Below, piece after piece: positions 26,894 through 35,362 of a stretch of 64,000 bases of DNA. Source of the stretch: Hymenobacter convexus (GTDB taxonomy: Bacteria; Bacteroidota; Bacteroidia; Cytophagales; Hymenobacteraceae). The stretch covers positions 310,001-374,000 of the forward strand of contig NZ_JAUQON010000004.1 in NCBI RefSeq assembly GCF_030580955.1. The letters are read 5' to 3'. The notes beneath the pieces are model-generated. The model was given only the letters and a program-made list of their open reading frames with translations. It was not told the origin of the DNA and searched no databases. The translations under genes and the position numbers were made by a program. How positions within the stretch are numbered: the first letter of the stretch is position 1; the number at the start of each line of letters is the position of its first letter.

Positions 26894-27904
26894 TCACAGC
26901 CGCTTGTAGGCCACGTTATCGAAGTAAAACCGCGTCACCTGGCCGGTCTTGTCGTTTTTCTCCACCGGAAAAGCCACGCCGCGGGTGGTGCGGCCCTGCG
27001 CATCGGTCAGGGTCAGGAGCCAGCCCGACAGGCTCCAGCGCCCGCCGCTGCTGCCGCTGGAGCCGGCGCTGTAGGTTTTGGCGCCGGCGTCGGTGCGGCC
27101 CCCGAAGCTGGAGGCGCTGCCGCCGCTGTAGGTGCCGTCGGGCCGGAACGTGAGGCTGCTCACCGCCGCGGCGCTACCGCTGCTGGTGCTGATGGAATTG
27201 CCGCCCTCGAACGAGCCCGCGAGCTGGCCGGGGCTTTTGAAGGGCCGGCCGGCCAGAAAAATGCCCATGTCCCAGCCAAAAGTGTCGGTCTGGGGCTCTA
27301 CTTCGCTGCTTTCGGTCTGGCCATTGGCCCAGCGCACGGTGAGCTTGTTGCCCGCCACGGCGTAGCTGCCGCGCGAGCCGGCCGGCAACGCTGCCAGCGA
27401 AGCCGCCGAAAATCCGGTCGGGTTCACGTACACCTGCCCGTTCGGGGCAAAATAGTAGGTCGATTTCTCCAGCGAATGCGTGGCCATCCAGTACTTGGTC
27501 ATGAAGAACAGCCCCACCGGCCGGCCGCCGTTCACGGCGCCGGGCACGGGTTGCGTGGGGTCGGCGGCGGCGGGCGCGGCGGGCCGGGGAGCCGCGGCGG
27601 CGGGGTGCGGGGTGGCGGTTGCTTTCGCGGCGGGGGCAGCCGGGGCACCGCCGTTTTCCACGGTTTTTTTACGGGCCAGCGCCGCAATCATGCCGTCGGA
27701 GTCGTCGACGCTGGTATAGGCTTCGTAGGCTTTCTGGTAGGCCGCCGCCGCGCCGGCCCGGTTGCCAGCAGCCTGCAGCCGCTGGCCCTCCTGCATGTGC
27801 ACCGCACCGGCTGGGCCGTTGTAGGCCGGCTGCGCCATTGCCCCGGCAGATGATACGACGGCAAGCAGCAGGCTTCCGGCCAACAATACGCTAAACTTTT
27901 TCAT
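26894..27904 (-). CDS. Exported TPR-plus-beta-domain protein, paralog 2
   Basis: The start at 27904 (MKKFSVLLAGSLLLAVVSSAGAMAQ) gives a normal signal peptide. The TPR-like pair (NRAGAAAAYQKAYEAYTSVDDSDGM), Ala/Pro linker (about 88-125) and two beta-rich halves (GLFFMTKYWMATH...GSYAVAGNKLTVRW; LAGSFEGGNSISTSS...LTFRPDGTYSGGS...GRWSLSGWLLTLTDAQGR) align with paralog 1 along the full length. The central Ser/Gly-rich stretch is longer here. This is the promoter-proximal gene of the minus-strand run and faces the LytTR regulator gene across 288 bases. Confidence 0.77.
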   Translation of the reverse strand: MKKFSVLLAGSLLLAVVSSAGAMAQPAYNGPAGAVHMQEGQRLQAAGNRAGAAAAYQKAYEAYTSVDDSDGMIAALARKKTVENGGAPAAPAAKATATPHPAAAAPRPAAPAAADPTQPVPGAVNGGRPVGLFFMTKYWMATHSLEKSTYYFAPNGQVYVNPTGFSAASLAALPAGSRGSYAVAGNKLTVRWANGQTESSEVEPQTDTFGWDMGIFLAGRPFKSPGQLAGSFEGGNSISTSSGSAAAVSSLTFRPDGTYSGGSASSFGGRTDAGAKTYSAGSSGSSGGRWSLSGWLLTLTDAQGRTTRGVAFPVEKNDKTGQVTRFYFDNVAYKRL

Positions 27905-28192
27905 GGCAGGCATTTTCAGGGATTGTGTCGGGTGTCGTGTGGGAGGCCAGGCAGCGGCCCGAGCCCGCCCGGTGGCAAAGCATTGCCACTCGCCTCTCCG
28001 AAGCTAAGCCCTCGCCGCCCTCCCTTCCGGCCAAGTAGAGCAAGGGCCGCAAAAAATCGACCGGCCGGGGCTGCCATCGACAAACGTAGGCGCCGAAAAA
28101 CCCGGGAAATGGCTGAATAGTAAGGCCGGACTTACCCGTTAGCTTTTCGGCTTCGCTAAACTTCTGTTTATTTACCGGCTCTGCTCCTTCCC

Positions 28193-28978
28193 ATGCCTTC
28201 CCGCACTGCTCCCTTTACTTGCCTCGTGCTCGACGACGACCTGCTGGTGCGCGACCTGGCCGGCAGCTTCGTGGAGCGCATTCCGTCGCTGGTGCTGGCC
28301 GGCGCCTACGACGATGCCCTGCTGGCTTTCGAGCGCCTGGCCCGCGAGCCGGTCGACATTCTCATCACCGACATCGAACTGCCCCAACTCAACGGCCTGG
28401 AGCTGGTGCGGGCCCTGCGCCAGCCGCCGCAGGTCATTTTCATGACCTCGCACCCCGAATACGCGCTGCCCACCTACGAGCTTGACGCCGTGGATTTTCT
28501 GGTGAAACCCCTGCGGTTCGACCGCTTTTTGCGGGCCATCGACAAGGCACTGCTCCTGCTGCGCGCCCGTGCGGCCGAGGCGGCACCGGTGCTTCCGTCC
28601 GCCGGCAGCCCTCCCGAACCGACCGACGAGCCCGACACCTTTTTTATCCGCACCGAATTCCAGTTTCTCAAGCTGCGCTTCGCCGAAGTGGCCTACGTGG
28701 AAGCCATGCGCGACTTCGTGAAAGTGCACCTGCTCGACGGCACGGTCCACATCACCCTCGTCAACCTCAAGCACATGGAGGAGCAGCTGCCCCCGGCGCT
28801 CTTCGTGCGCACGCACCGCTCCTTCCTGGTGAATACCAGCCACATCGACGCCGTCACCAATCAGGAAGTCCGAATCGGCAAGGTGGAGGTGCCGCTGGGC
28901 AGCACCTTCCGCGAAGCCGTGCTGGCCCAGGTGGTGCAGCAACGGCTGCTCAGCCGTCATCCCTCCAGGCGGGCGTAG
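28193..28978 (+). CDS. LytTR-family response regulator
   Basis: The receiver domain (about 8-115) has the acidic pocket LDDD, phospho-acceptor D60 in ILITDIELP, T85 in FMTSHPE and K105 in DFLVKPL. After a linker, the LytTR DNA-binding domain (about 145-250) shows YVEAMRDFVKVHLLDG and ALFVRTHRSFLVNTSHIDAV. Such regulators bind direct repeats upstream of targets; the exported-paralog operon next door is an obvious candidate. It ends inside the histidine kinase gene on the other strand (22 bp overlap), so the two cannot form one operon. The 288-base gap before it (27905-28192) shows no clear consensus promoter. Confidence 0.92.
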   Translation: MPSRTAPFTCLVLDDDLLVRDLAGSFVERIPSLVLAGAYDDALLAFERLAREPVDILITDIELPQLNGLELVRALRQPPQVIFMTSHPEYALPTYELDAVDFLVKPLRFDRFLRAIDKALLLLRARAAEAAPVLPSAGSPPEPTDEPDTFFIRTEFQFLKLRFAEVAYVEAMRDFVKVHLLDGTVHITLVNLKHMEEQLPPALFVRTHRSFLVNTSHIDAVTNQEVRIGKVEVPLGSTFREAVLAQVVQQRLLSRHPSRRA

Positions 28979-31107
28979 GCGGCGGGCTGCTCCGCCACGG
29001 GCAGGCTCAGGGTGAAGGTGGTGCCCTGGCCCGGCCCGGCGCTGGCCACCCACAGCTGGCCTCCGGTGCGGGCCGCCATGTCGCGGCTCAGCAGCAGGCC
29101 CAGGCCGGTGCTGCGGGCCTGGCCGGCCTCGCCGACGCGGCGCTCCAGCGCATCGGGCCGCAGGGGCTGGTGGGGCGTAGGCGTGGGCAGGCCCCGCCCA
29201 GTATCGGCCACGGCCAGCTGCCAGCCCCCGTCTTCGCGAGTGGCCGACACGCCCACAGTACCACCGGCCGGCGTGAACTTGATGGCATTGGCCAGCAGGT
29301 TGCGCAGCACCAGCCGCACGGCGGCCGGGTCGGCCCAGGCGCGTTCGTCGCCCGTCAGGCAGTGCGTGAGGGTGACCTGGGCCGCTTCGGCCGCAGCCGT
29401 CAGCAGGCCGATGTTTTCCTCGACCAGGCCGGCTAGCGCCAGGTTCTCGGGCCGGGGCGGGGCGCTGGCCCGCATTTGCAGCGCCGCCCAGTTCAGCAGG
29501 TTTTCGAGCAGGGCCAGCGTGTGGTCGAGAGTGCGGGTGAGGCGCTGGGTGTACTGGCTGAGCTTGGCAGGCGGCAGCGGCGGCCCACCCAGCAGCTCTA
29601 CAAAGGCATGCAGCGAGTGCAGCGGCCCCCGCAAGTCGTGCCCGATGATGGAAAACAGCCGGTCTTTCGTCGCGTTCAATTCCGTTAGTTCGGCCCTTTG
29701 CTGCTCAATCTGCTGGTTTTTGTGGCCCAGCAAGCGGTTGAGCCGCCACAGGGCCAGCCCGGCCGCCGCTACCACGGCCAGGCCGAGGCCCAGTCCCCAG
29801 AGCTGGCGCTGCTGGGCCTGCAGGCGCTGCTGCTGGGCCTCACCGGTGCGGGCCAGAACCTGGGCACGTGCCCGCTCCTGGCTAAGCTGAAAGTCGCCCT
29901 GCAAACGCCCCATTTCCTCGGCCTTCGACTGCGTGAAAAGGGTATCATGCGCGGCGTGGGCCTGCTCGGTGTAGGCCAGGGCCTGGCGGAACTCGCCCCG
30001 CTGCTTGAGCAGGCTGGCCAGCAGCTGCCCGGCCGTTTCCAGCACGCTCCAGTCGTGAATGGGCGTGGCCAGGGCTAGGGCTCGCCGGGCCTGCGCTTCG
30101 GCCTCGGCCGGATGGCCCAGCTTTTGGTGCAGCTGTCCCAGCGCCACCAGCGTGGCCGCCAGCGTGCCGGTATCGCCCGAATTTTCCAGCAATGCGCGGG
30201 CCCGCTCCAGCGTGGCCTGGGCGGCGGGCAGGCGCTTTTGCTCGGTTTGCAGCTGGGCGTAGTCGCTCAGCACCACGCCCAGCTGGGCCCGCTCGCCGGC
30301 TTGCTCCGACACGGCAATGGCTTCTTGGTATAGCGCATCGGCCTGCGGGAGTTCGCCCAGCTGCTGGTGCGTGGCCGCCAGGTTGGTCAGGCAATCGGCC
30401 AGCGTGCTTTTTTCGGGGCTGCGGCGCACCAGCGGCAGGGCCTGCTCGAAGTATTTCCGGGCCTCCCGAAACTCGTTGTGCCGAAAATAAACCGAGCCCA
30501 GGTTGCTCAGGCAGTTGGCTTGCAAGGCGCTGTCCTGCAGCTGCTGGCTTTGGCGCAGCGCCGGCAGCAGCATCGCCAGCGCCCGCGGGAAGTCGCCCCG
30601 GCTGCTGTATATGATGCCCAGGCCGTTGCGGGTGCGGGCTTCGTTGTGCAAAGCGCCGTGGGCGTGGTAGAGGCGCAGCGCTTCCTCGCAGGCGAGCAGG
30701 GCGCCGGGGTAGTCGTCCTGCTCGTTGGCCACCTGCCCCAAAGTGAGCAGCACGTCGGCCAGGCCCGGCTGGCCGGGCGTGCGCCGGGCCAGCGCCACGG
30801 CTTGGCTGAGGTAAGTCCGGGCATCGGCGAAGTTGCCGTGCACCAGCTCGGCTTTGCCCAGCACACGCAGACCTTCAATTTCGCCGGGGGCAAATTGCAG
30901 GCGGTGGGCCAGGGAGCGGGCTTGCTGCAAGAGCGGCTGCGCGGCCTCGTGCTGGCCGGCCCGTAGCAAATCCTGCCCTTGGTGCAGCAGCGCGCGCACC
31001 TGCGTCGTATCGGCCCGCGGGGGGGCGGCGGCGGCAGTCCCGGCCGTTAGCAGCCCGAGAAGAGCCGCCCCGAAGAAGCGCCGGGTGCAGGCGGCCAGCC
31101 GCGGCAT
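28957..31107 (-). CDS. TPR-sensor histidine kinase
   Basis: ATG 31107 (MPRLAACTRRFFGAALLGLL) gives a good signal peptide; a GTG 13 codons upstream would lengthen the n-region. About nine TPR-type helical repeats (35-400) form the periplasmic or sensor part, followed by a membrane helix (about 436-454) and a coiled-coil segment. The HisKA H-box is FSIIGHDLRGPLHSL with His490. The HATPase domain has LRNLLANAIKFTPAGG (N-box) and VADTGRGLP (G1). There is no receiver domain. It partners by position with the convergent LytTR regulator, although LytTR proteins more often pair with LytS/GHKL-type kinases. Confidence 0.9.
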   Translation of the reverse strand: MPRLAACTRRFFGAALLGLLTAGTAAAAPPRADTTQVRALLHQGQDLLRAGQHEAAQPLLQQARSLAHRLQFAPGEIEGLRVLGKAELVHGNFADARTYLSQAVALARRTPGQPGLADVLLTLGQVANEQDDYPGALLACEEALRLYHAHGALHNEARTRNGLGIIYSSRGDFPRALAMLLPALRQSQQLQDSALQANCLSNLGSVYFRHNEFREARKYFEQALPLVRRSPEKSTLADCLTNLAATHQQLGELPQADALYQEAIAVSEQAGERAQLGVVLSDYAQLQTEQKRLPAAQATLERARALLENSGDTGTLAATLVALGQLHQKLGHPAEAEAQARRALALATPIHDWSVLETAGQLLASLLKQRGEFRQALAYTEQAHAAHDTLFTQSKAEEMGRLQGDFQLSQERARAQVLARTGEAQQQRLQAQQRQLWGLGLGLAVVAAAGLALWRLNRLLGHKNQQIEQQRAELTELNATKDRLFSIIGHDLRGPLHSLHAFVELLGGPPLPPAKLSQYTQRLTRTLDHTLALLENLLNWAALQMRASAPPRPENLALAGLVEENIGLLTAAAEAAQVTLTHCLTGDERAWADPAAVRLVLRNLLANAIKFTPAGGTVGVSATREDGGWQLAVADTGRGLPTPTPHQPLRPDALERRVGEAGQARSTGLGLLLSRDMAARTGGQLWVASAGPGQGTTFTLSLPVAEQPAAYARLEG

Positions 31108-31318
31108 GGTCGCGGGTATTCTTTGGACGGTGACGTTGCTTTCCACTTCGCGTCAGTTGATTAAAAGGTCAACCCATTTATTCAGGTAAATAAACATTGT
31201 CGGCGTTGTTTTTGCCAAATCAGTTGCGGGCCGTGCTGCCGCGCGCCAGCTTTACCTTCGCGGCGCAACGTCATAGTTATGGCGAAGCCATCATCCGTAT
31301 TCCATTTCTGCCTTTTTT

Positions 31319-31807
31319 ATGCGTCCTACTCTGCTTTTCGCTTTGTTAATCAGTCTTCTTTGGACCGGGATATCGGCGGCGCAAACCCCTCCGGGCCAGC
31401 CATCCTTCTACACCACTTACACCTACACGGGCTACACCGTGTACGACACCGCCAGCGTGGGCCCGCCCACCCAGGTGAGCGGCGTGGGCGGCACCCTCAC
31501 GCTGCGCCCCAACGGCACCTACGAGAAGCGCATGAGCATCGTCGCCTCGGGCAAGCCCTATTATTTCAACCAAACCGGTACTTACAAGCTGGCGGGCGAC
31601 AGCATCCGTTTCGCTTTCACCGACCTGAAAGGGGCCGACGTGCAGCGAGGCACTTTCCGGTTTGAGCCGGCCACGCAGCGCCTCAGCATCACTATTTTCG
31701 GCTATCCGGCCGGCAACCGTGGGGTTTACGACCTGGTGGCCGCCCCGCCCAAGCCGTCGGTGCCCGCGCCCAGGGCCCGGCCCAAAGCCGCCAGCCGCCA
31801 TCGCTGA
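31319..31807 (+). CDS. Exported lipocalin-like protein (paralog of the 24341 product)
   Basis: This 162-residue protein has a signal peptide (cut after ISA) followed by the same ordered motifs as the 24341 product: TYTYTGYTVYDTA, GVGGTLTLRPNGTYEKRM, TGTYKLAGDSIRFAFTDLKG and GTFRFEPATQRLSI. It ends in a Pro/Arg/Lys-rich basic tail. A TACCTTCG box (31253-31260), a near match to TAnnTTTG, lies about 60 bases upstream. Function unknown. Confidence 0.72.
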   Translation: MRPTLLFALLISLLWTGISAAQTPPGQPSFYTTYTYTGYTVYDTASVGPPTQVSGVGGTLTLRPNGTYEKRMSIVASGKPYYFNQTGTYKLAGDSIRFAFTDLKGADVQRGTFRFEPATQRLSITIFGYPAGNRGVYDLVAAPPKPSVPAPRARPKAASRHR

Positions 31808-31826
31808 GCAAAGGACGGCCCGGTGT

Positions 31827-31858
31827 TTGGCCGCCCCGGCTGGTTCTGGCTAACTTGC
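31827..31858 (+). promoter_or_regulatory. Bacteroidota-type promoter for the yebC gene
   Basis: TTG (31827-31829), a 21-base spacer and TAACTTGC (31851-31858) fit TTG-N19-21-TAnnTTTG with changes in the last two bases. The ATG is about 80 bases downstream, leaving an AT-rich leader containing TTAATTGCTCATTGTTACTC. Confidence 0.5.
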
Positions 31859-31939
31859 GGCCCGTTTCGGCCATTTGTGCCCCGCGCAGGCCGAAACGGC
31901 ATTGTTAATTGCTCATTGTTACTCGTTAATTGACCCCCT

Positions 31940-32674
31940 ATGGGACGCGCGTTTGAATTTCGTAAAGGCCGCAAAATGAAGCGGTGGGACAAAATGTCGA
32001 AAGACTTCACCCGCATCGGCAAAGAAATTGTGATGGCCGTGAAGGAAAATGGCCCCAACCCCGACACCAACGCCCGCCTGCGCGCGGCCATGCAAAACGC
32101 CAAAGGCGTGAACATGCCCAAAGACCGGGTGGAAGCGGCCATCAAACGCGCCAGCAGCAAGGAAGAAAAAGACTACCAGGAAGTGGTGTACGAAGGCTAC
32201 CTACCCCACGGCGTGGCTGTTGTCATCGAAACCGCGACCGATAACCCCACCCGCACCGTCAGCAACGTGCGCCTCATCTTCAACCGCAACGAGGGTACGC
32301 TGGGCACGGCCGGCTCCTCCGATTACACCTTCACCCGCAAGGGCGTCTTCAAGCTGGCCGCCGAGGGCCTCGACCGCGACGAGCTGGAGCTGGAGCTCAT
32401 CGACTTCGGCGCCGAAGACGTGTACGAAACCACCGAAGAGGACGAGCACGGCGCCGAGCACAAGTACATCGTGGTCGAAACCGCCTTCACCGACTTCGGC
32501 CAGATGCAGAAAGCCCTCGAAGCCCAGGGCCGCCACGTGGTGAGCGTGAACCTGCAGCGCGTGCCCAACACCACCGTTTCGCTCAACGACGAGCAGTTGG
32601 AGGAAATCATGACCATCATCGAAAAGTTCGAAGACGACGAGGACGTGCAGGCCGTGTACCACACGCTGGGCTAA
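31940..32674 (+). CDS. yebC: YebC/PmpR/TACO1-family protein
   Basis: The 244-residue protein begins with a Bacteroidota-style N-terminus (MGRAFEFRKGRKMKRWDKMSKDF) and contains the family signatures NPDTNARLRAAMQNAKGVNMPKDRVEAAIKRA and YEGYLPHGVAVVIETATDNPTRTVSNVR. It is full length, with the usual three domains and an acidic middle. YebC proteins were described as transcription regulators, and newer work ties the family to translation and ribosome stalling. It is a single-gene unit ending before a palindromic element. Confidence 0.95.
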   Translation: MGRAFEFRKGRKMKRWDKMSKDFTRIGKEIVMAVKENGPNPDTNARLRAAMQNAKGVNMPKDRVEAAIKRASSKEEKDYQEVVYEGYLPHGVAVVIETATDNPTRTVSNVRLIFNRNEGTLGTAGSSDYTFTRKGVFKLAAEGLDRDELELELIDFGAEDVYETTEEDEHGAEHKYIVVETAFTDFGQMQKALEAQGRHVVSVNLQRVPNTTVSLNDEQLEEIMTIIEKFEDDEDVQAVYHTLG

Positions 32675-32701
32675 GGTCAAATTCGTTTGCTCAACCGAAG
32701 G

Positions 32702-32797
32702 AACGTCATGCTGAGCGCAGCCGAAGCATCTCTACCGCAGGAGTAAATCTGATTACTTGCGCGGTAGAGATGCTTCGGCTGCGCTCAGCATGACGTT
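32702..32797. repeat. GTCATGC-type palindromic element
   Basis: Arms begin AACGTCATGCTGAGCGCAGC and pair almost perfectly over about 40 bases; the loop has the inner palindrome AGTAAATCTGATTACT. It lies between yebC and the acyltransferase gene, and its right edge is six bases from the TTG start of the latter. Confidence 0.9.
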
Positions 32798-32802
32798 TTG
32801 TT

Positions 32803-33909
32803 TTGACCCATTCCAGTACCGCCTCACCCCTGCTCTACCGGCCCACGCTCAACGGGTTGCGGGCCATTGCGGTGTGGCTGGTGGTGCTGGGGCACTGGAC
32901 GCGGCTGCCGTTTCCGGTGGGCGAGATGGGCCGCATCACCTTTTTCGTGCTGAGCGGCTACCTGATTTCGGGCATCGTCTGGAAGCAGCAGGTGCACCCC
33001 GGGGCGCCGGCCGGCTGGGGCCGCCGCCTGCGCACGTTTTACGTGCGGCGGGTGCTGCGCATTTTGCCGCCCTACTATCTGGCCCTGGCCTTGGGCGCCG
33101 CGCTGCCGCTGGCCACGCTGCACGAGTACCCGGGCTGGTTTGTGCTGCCGTTTTCCAACCTGCTGTTCTATCGGCTGCAACACTGGGGCGAGGGCGTGGG
33201 CCACTATTGGACCATGGCTGTCGATGAACAGTTTTACCTAGTGTGGCCGCTGCTGCTGGGCCTGCTGGGGCGCCGGGTGGGCGCTTTCGTGGCGGTGGCG
33301 GTGGCGGGGCTCCTGTTTCGGTTGGTGTGGAGCGCCTGGTTCACGTCAGGCTTCGTGCTGGTGCTGCTGCCCGCCTGCCTCGATATGTTTGCCACCGGCG
33401 CCCTTCTGCGCATCACCGAGCACCACCCGCGGGTGCAGGCCCTGGCCCGCGGCCAATGGGTGCTGCTGGCCTGGGCCATTTGGGTCGGCATTTGGGGCCT
33501 CACGCACCTGATAGGCCCGGAAAACCAGGCAGTCTGGCTGCTGACGTATACCAGCCTGGGCAGCGTGGCCGGCTTCCTGACGCTGGCCTGGGTGCTGCGG
33601 GCGCCGGATGCGGAATCCACGCCGCGCACCGGCTTCCTGCTGCATCCGGCGCTGCAATGGGTGGGCCGCCGCAGCTACGGCTGCTACCTCTACCACCTGC
33701 TGCTGCCGGTGTTTTTTCAGCGGGCCGTCTTTCGCTTATTCCCGGCCACCCTGGCCAATGGGCCGGCGCTGCGTGACTTCTGGCTGGGCCCCTTGCCCAC
33801 GGTGCTGGTGCTCACGCCCTTGCTGCTGGCCCTGGCGGCGGCTTCCTGGGCTTGGCTGGAAGCACCGCTGGAACGCTGGAAGAACCGGTTTGATTACGCA
33901 AAAGCCTGA
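32803..33909 (+). CDS. Acyltransferase-3 family membrane protein
   Basis: The 368-residue protein has about ten membrane helices and the family's first-helix motif (YRPTLNGLRAIAVWLVVLGHW) with the catalytic His, followed by FFVLSGYLISGI and a YYLALALGAALPL segment. It probably moves an acyl group onto an extracellular or lipid-linked sugar (OafA-like). The start is a TTG at 32803; no ATG lies between it and the first conserved residues, and the nearest ATG (32790) is inside the repeat and in another frame. Confidence 0.88.
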   Translation: MTHSSTASPLLYRPTLNGLRAIAVWLVVLGHWTRLPFPVGEMGRITFFVLSGYLISGIVWKQQVHPGAPAGWGRRLRTFYVRRVLRILPPYYLALALGAALPLATLHEYPGWFVLPFSNLLFYRLQHWGEGVGHYWTMAVDEQFYLVWPLLLGLLGRRVGAFVAVAVAGLLFRLVWSAWFTSGFVLVLLPACLDMFATGALLRITEHHPRVQALARGQWVLLAWAIWVGIWGLTHLIGPENQAVWLLTYTSLGSVAGFLTLAWVLRAPDAESTPRTGFLLHPALQWVGRRSYGCYLYHLLLPVFFQRAVFRLFPATLANGPALRDFWLGPLPTVLVLTPLLLALAAASWAWLEAPLERWKNRFDYAKA

Positions 33910-33955
33910 AGCCTAGCGCAACCACCGCGTCGCCAATGATTACACGGGCTGGCGG

Positions 33956-35179
33956 TTAATCGGCTGACCGGGGTATTTCCGCCGCCGGCCAGGCCATGGC
34001 CGGGCGGGCCCGTAGCTGCTGCGCGTTGTGCCCCACCCGCACCGCCGAATAGGCCAGCCAGCCAGCGAGTAAAGCCCCGCCCAGCCAGCGCACGAGCTTT
34101 CCTTTACGCACCGCCTCAACGGAAACATCAGGCCAACGCGCCAGCACTAGTAGCAGCACCGGCCCCACCAGCGCCGCGCAGTACCGCTCTGCATTGTGCG
34201 GGCCCGTGGCCGCGCGGAGGGCCCCCGTAGCCAGCAGCAGCGCACCGATGTTCACCACCACCGCCCACCACAACAGCCGCAGTTCCTGCAAAGCCATTGC
34301 GGGCATCACCTGCTCGGCCGGGGCTTCGTGGGAAAGCAACGGAGTTATTTTGGCAGGGAAAAGGCAAAACAGAAACACCGGCAGCGCCGCCACCCAAAGC
34401 GTCGGAGCGGCATCGCGCCAGGCAGCCCCCAGCGGCACCAGCCACCGCACCAGTACGAACCCATAGTCGGCCACCGAGCCCCAGGCATCCCAGGGCCGCG
34501 TAGCCTGATATAGCTTGGGTCCCGCCAGCACCTCGGCGTAGTAGTTCCAGGCTAAGCCGCCCGCCACACAGCCCAGCGCATGCAGCAGCAATACCCGCCC
34601 TTTACCCCGCCATAGTGCCGTAAGCAGTAGTCCGGCCCACGCCCCTGCCAGCAAAAGAAAGCCCGCCGTTCGCTGCAGCGGCAGCAGAAACCCCGCCACG
34701 GTAGCCACCCACAGCCAGCCGGTTTGCCGGTGCCGCGTCCAGGCCAGCAGCGCATACAAATAAATGGCCCCTAAGGCTCCAAATACCGTTTCAGACCACA
34801 CATATTTCGCCGGCACCAACAGCGCGGCACTCAGCGCCACCAGCCACGGCAGCCACATTTGCCGGCCAAGCGGCAGCAGCCGTTGCCCCAACCGGGCCCA
34901 TATTCCGAGATAAACAGCCAGCGCCGTACCGTGTAGCACCCGCACGCCCACCGGACCATAAAACCCCGCCAGCAGCACCGGATACAACGGCCCCCAGTAG
35001 CGGTAGGGCCGCCCGTCGGGCGCCAGCAGTTGGCCGGTTTCGCGCCACGTATGCGCCGCCCACTGGTAGTAAGCAGAATCCGAAGTTCCTCCCATTCCGG
35101 TAGCCGTCATGTACAGAAACAGCTCCAAAAGTGCCACCATCGGCAACAACCAAAACCAGCGCCGAAATAGAAACCCCAT
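33956..35179 (-). CDS. Polytopic membrane protein, GT-C glycosyltransferase-like
   Basis: The 407-residue protein has about ten hydrophobic helices and an acidic first loop (GMGGTSDSAYYQWAAHTW), the place where GT-C/ArnT-like mannosyltransferases bear the catalytic Asp; PYRYWGPLYPVLLAGFYGPVG follows, as in that group. Family assignment is by topology and this loop only. It is convergent with the acyltransferase gene (47 bp gap). A TACTTTTG -7 box lies about 43 bases upstream of the ATG. Confidence 0.65.
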   Translation of the reverse strand: MGFLFRRWFWLLPMVALLELFLYMTATGMGGTSDSAYYQWAAHTWRETGQLLAPDGRPYRYWGPLYPVLLAGFYGPVGVRVLHGTALAVYLGIWARLGQRLLPLGRQMWLPWLVALSAALLVPAKYVWSETVFGALGAIYLYALLAWTRHRQTGWLWVATVAGFLLPLQRTAGFLLLAGAWAGLLLTALWRGKGRVLLLHALGCVAGGLAWNYYAEVLAGPKLYQATRPWDAWGSVADYGFVLVRWLVPLGAAWRDAAPTLWVAALPVFLFCLFPAKITPLLSHEAPAEQVMPAMALQELRLLWWAVVVNIGALLLATGALRAATGPHNAERYCAALVGPVLLLVLARWPDVSVEAVRKGKLVRWLGGALLAGWLAYSAVRVGHNAQQLRARPAMAWPAAEIPRSAD

Positions 35180-35221
35180 ACTTCACAAATTAACGGGCCA
35201 TCGGAGCGCCTAAGGCACGAA

Positions 35222-35229
35222 CAAAAGTA
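35222..35229 (-). promoter_or_regulatory. Bacteroidota -7 box (TACTTTTG)
   Basis: On the minus strand TACTTTTG matches TAnnTTTG, about 43 bases before the ATG at 35179. No clear TTG at -33; a TGG is found at 19 bases. Confidence 0.45.
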
Positions 35230-35300
35230 GGCAACTGGCCGCGCCATACCAGTTGCAGCTAACAGGTCGATTTTAATCGGCTACGCCCTGCTCAAAACAA

Positions 35301-35336
35301 GCGTGCCGCCCCTGATACAATCAAAGGCGGCACGCT
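35301..35336 (-). terminator. Hairpin after ftsZ, end of the dcw cluster
   Basis: GCGTGCCGCC (35301-35310) and its inverted copy GGCGGCACGC (35327-35336) form a 10-base stem with a 16-base loop, followed on the minus strand by TTGTTTTGAG. It lies 26 bases past the ftsZ stop. Confidence 0.7.
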
Positions 35337-35362
35337 CAAACAATAAGCCCAACGGCTAATAG

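Noticed and set aside
32790..33227. ATG inside the repeat at 32790 as the start of a protein
   Set aside because: It opens a frame different from the acyltransferase and encodes an Ala/Arg/Gly-rich shadow.
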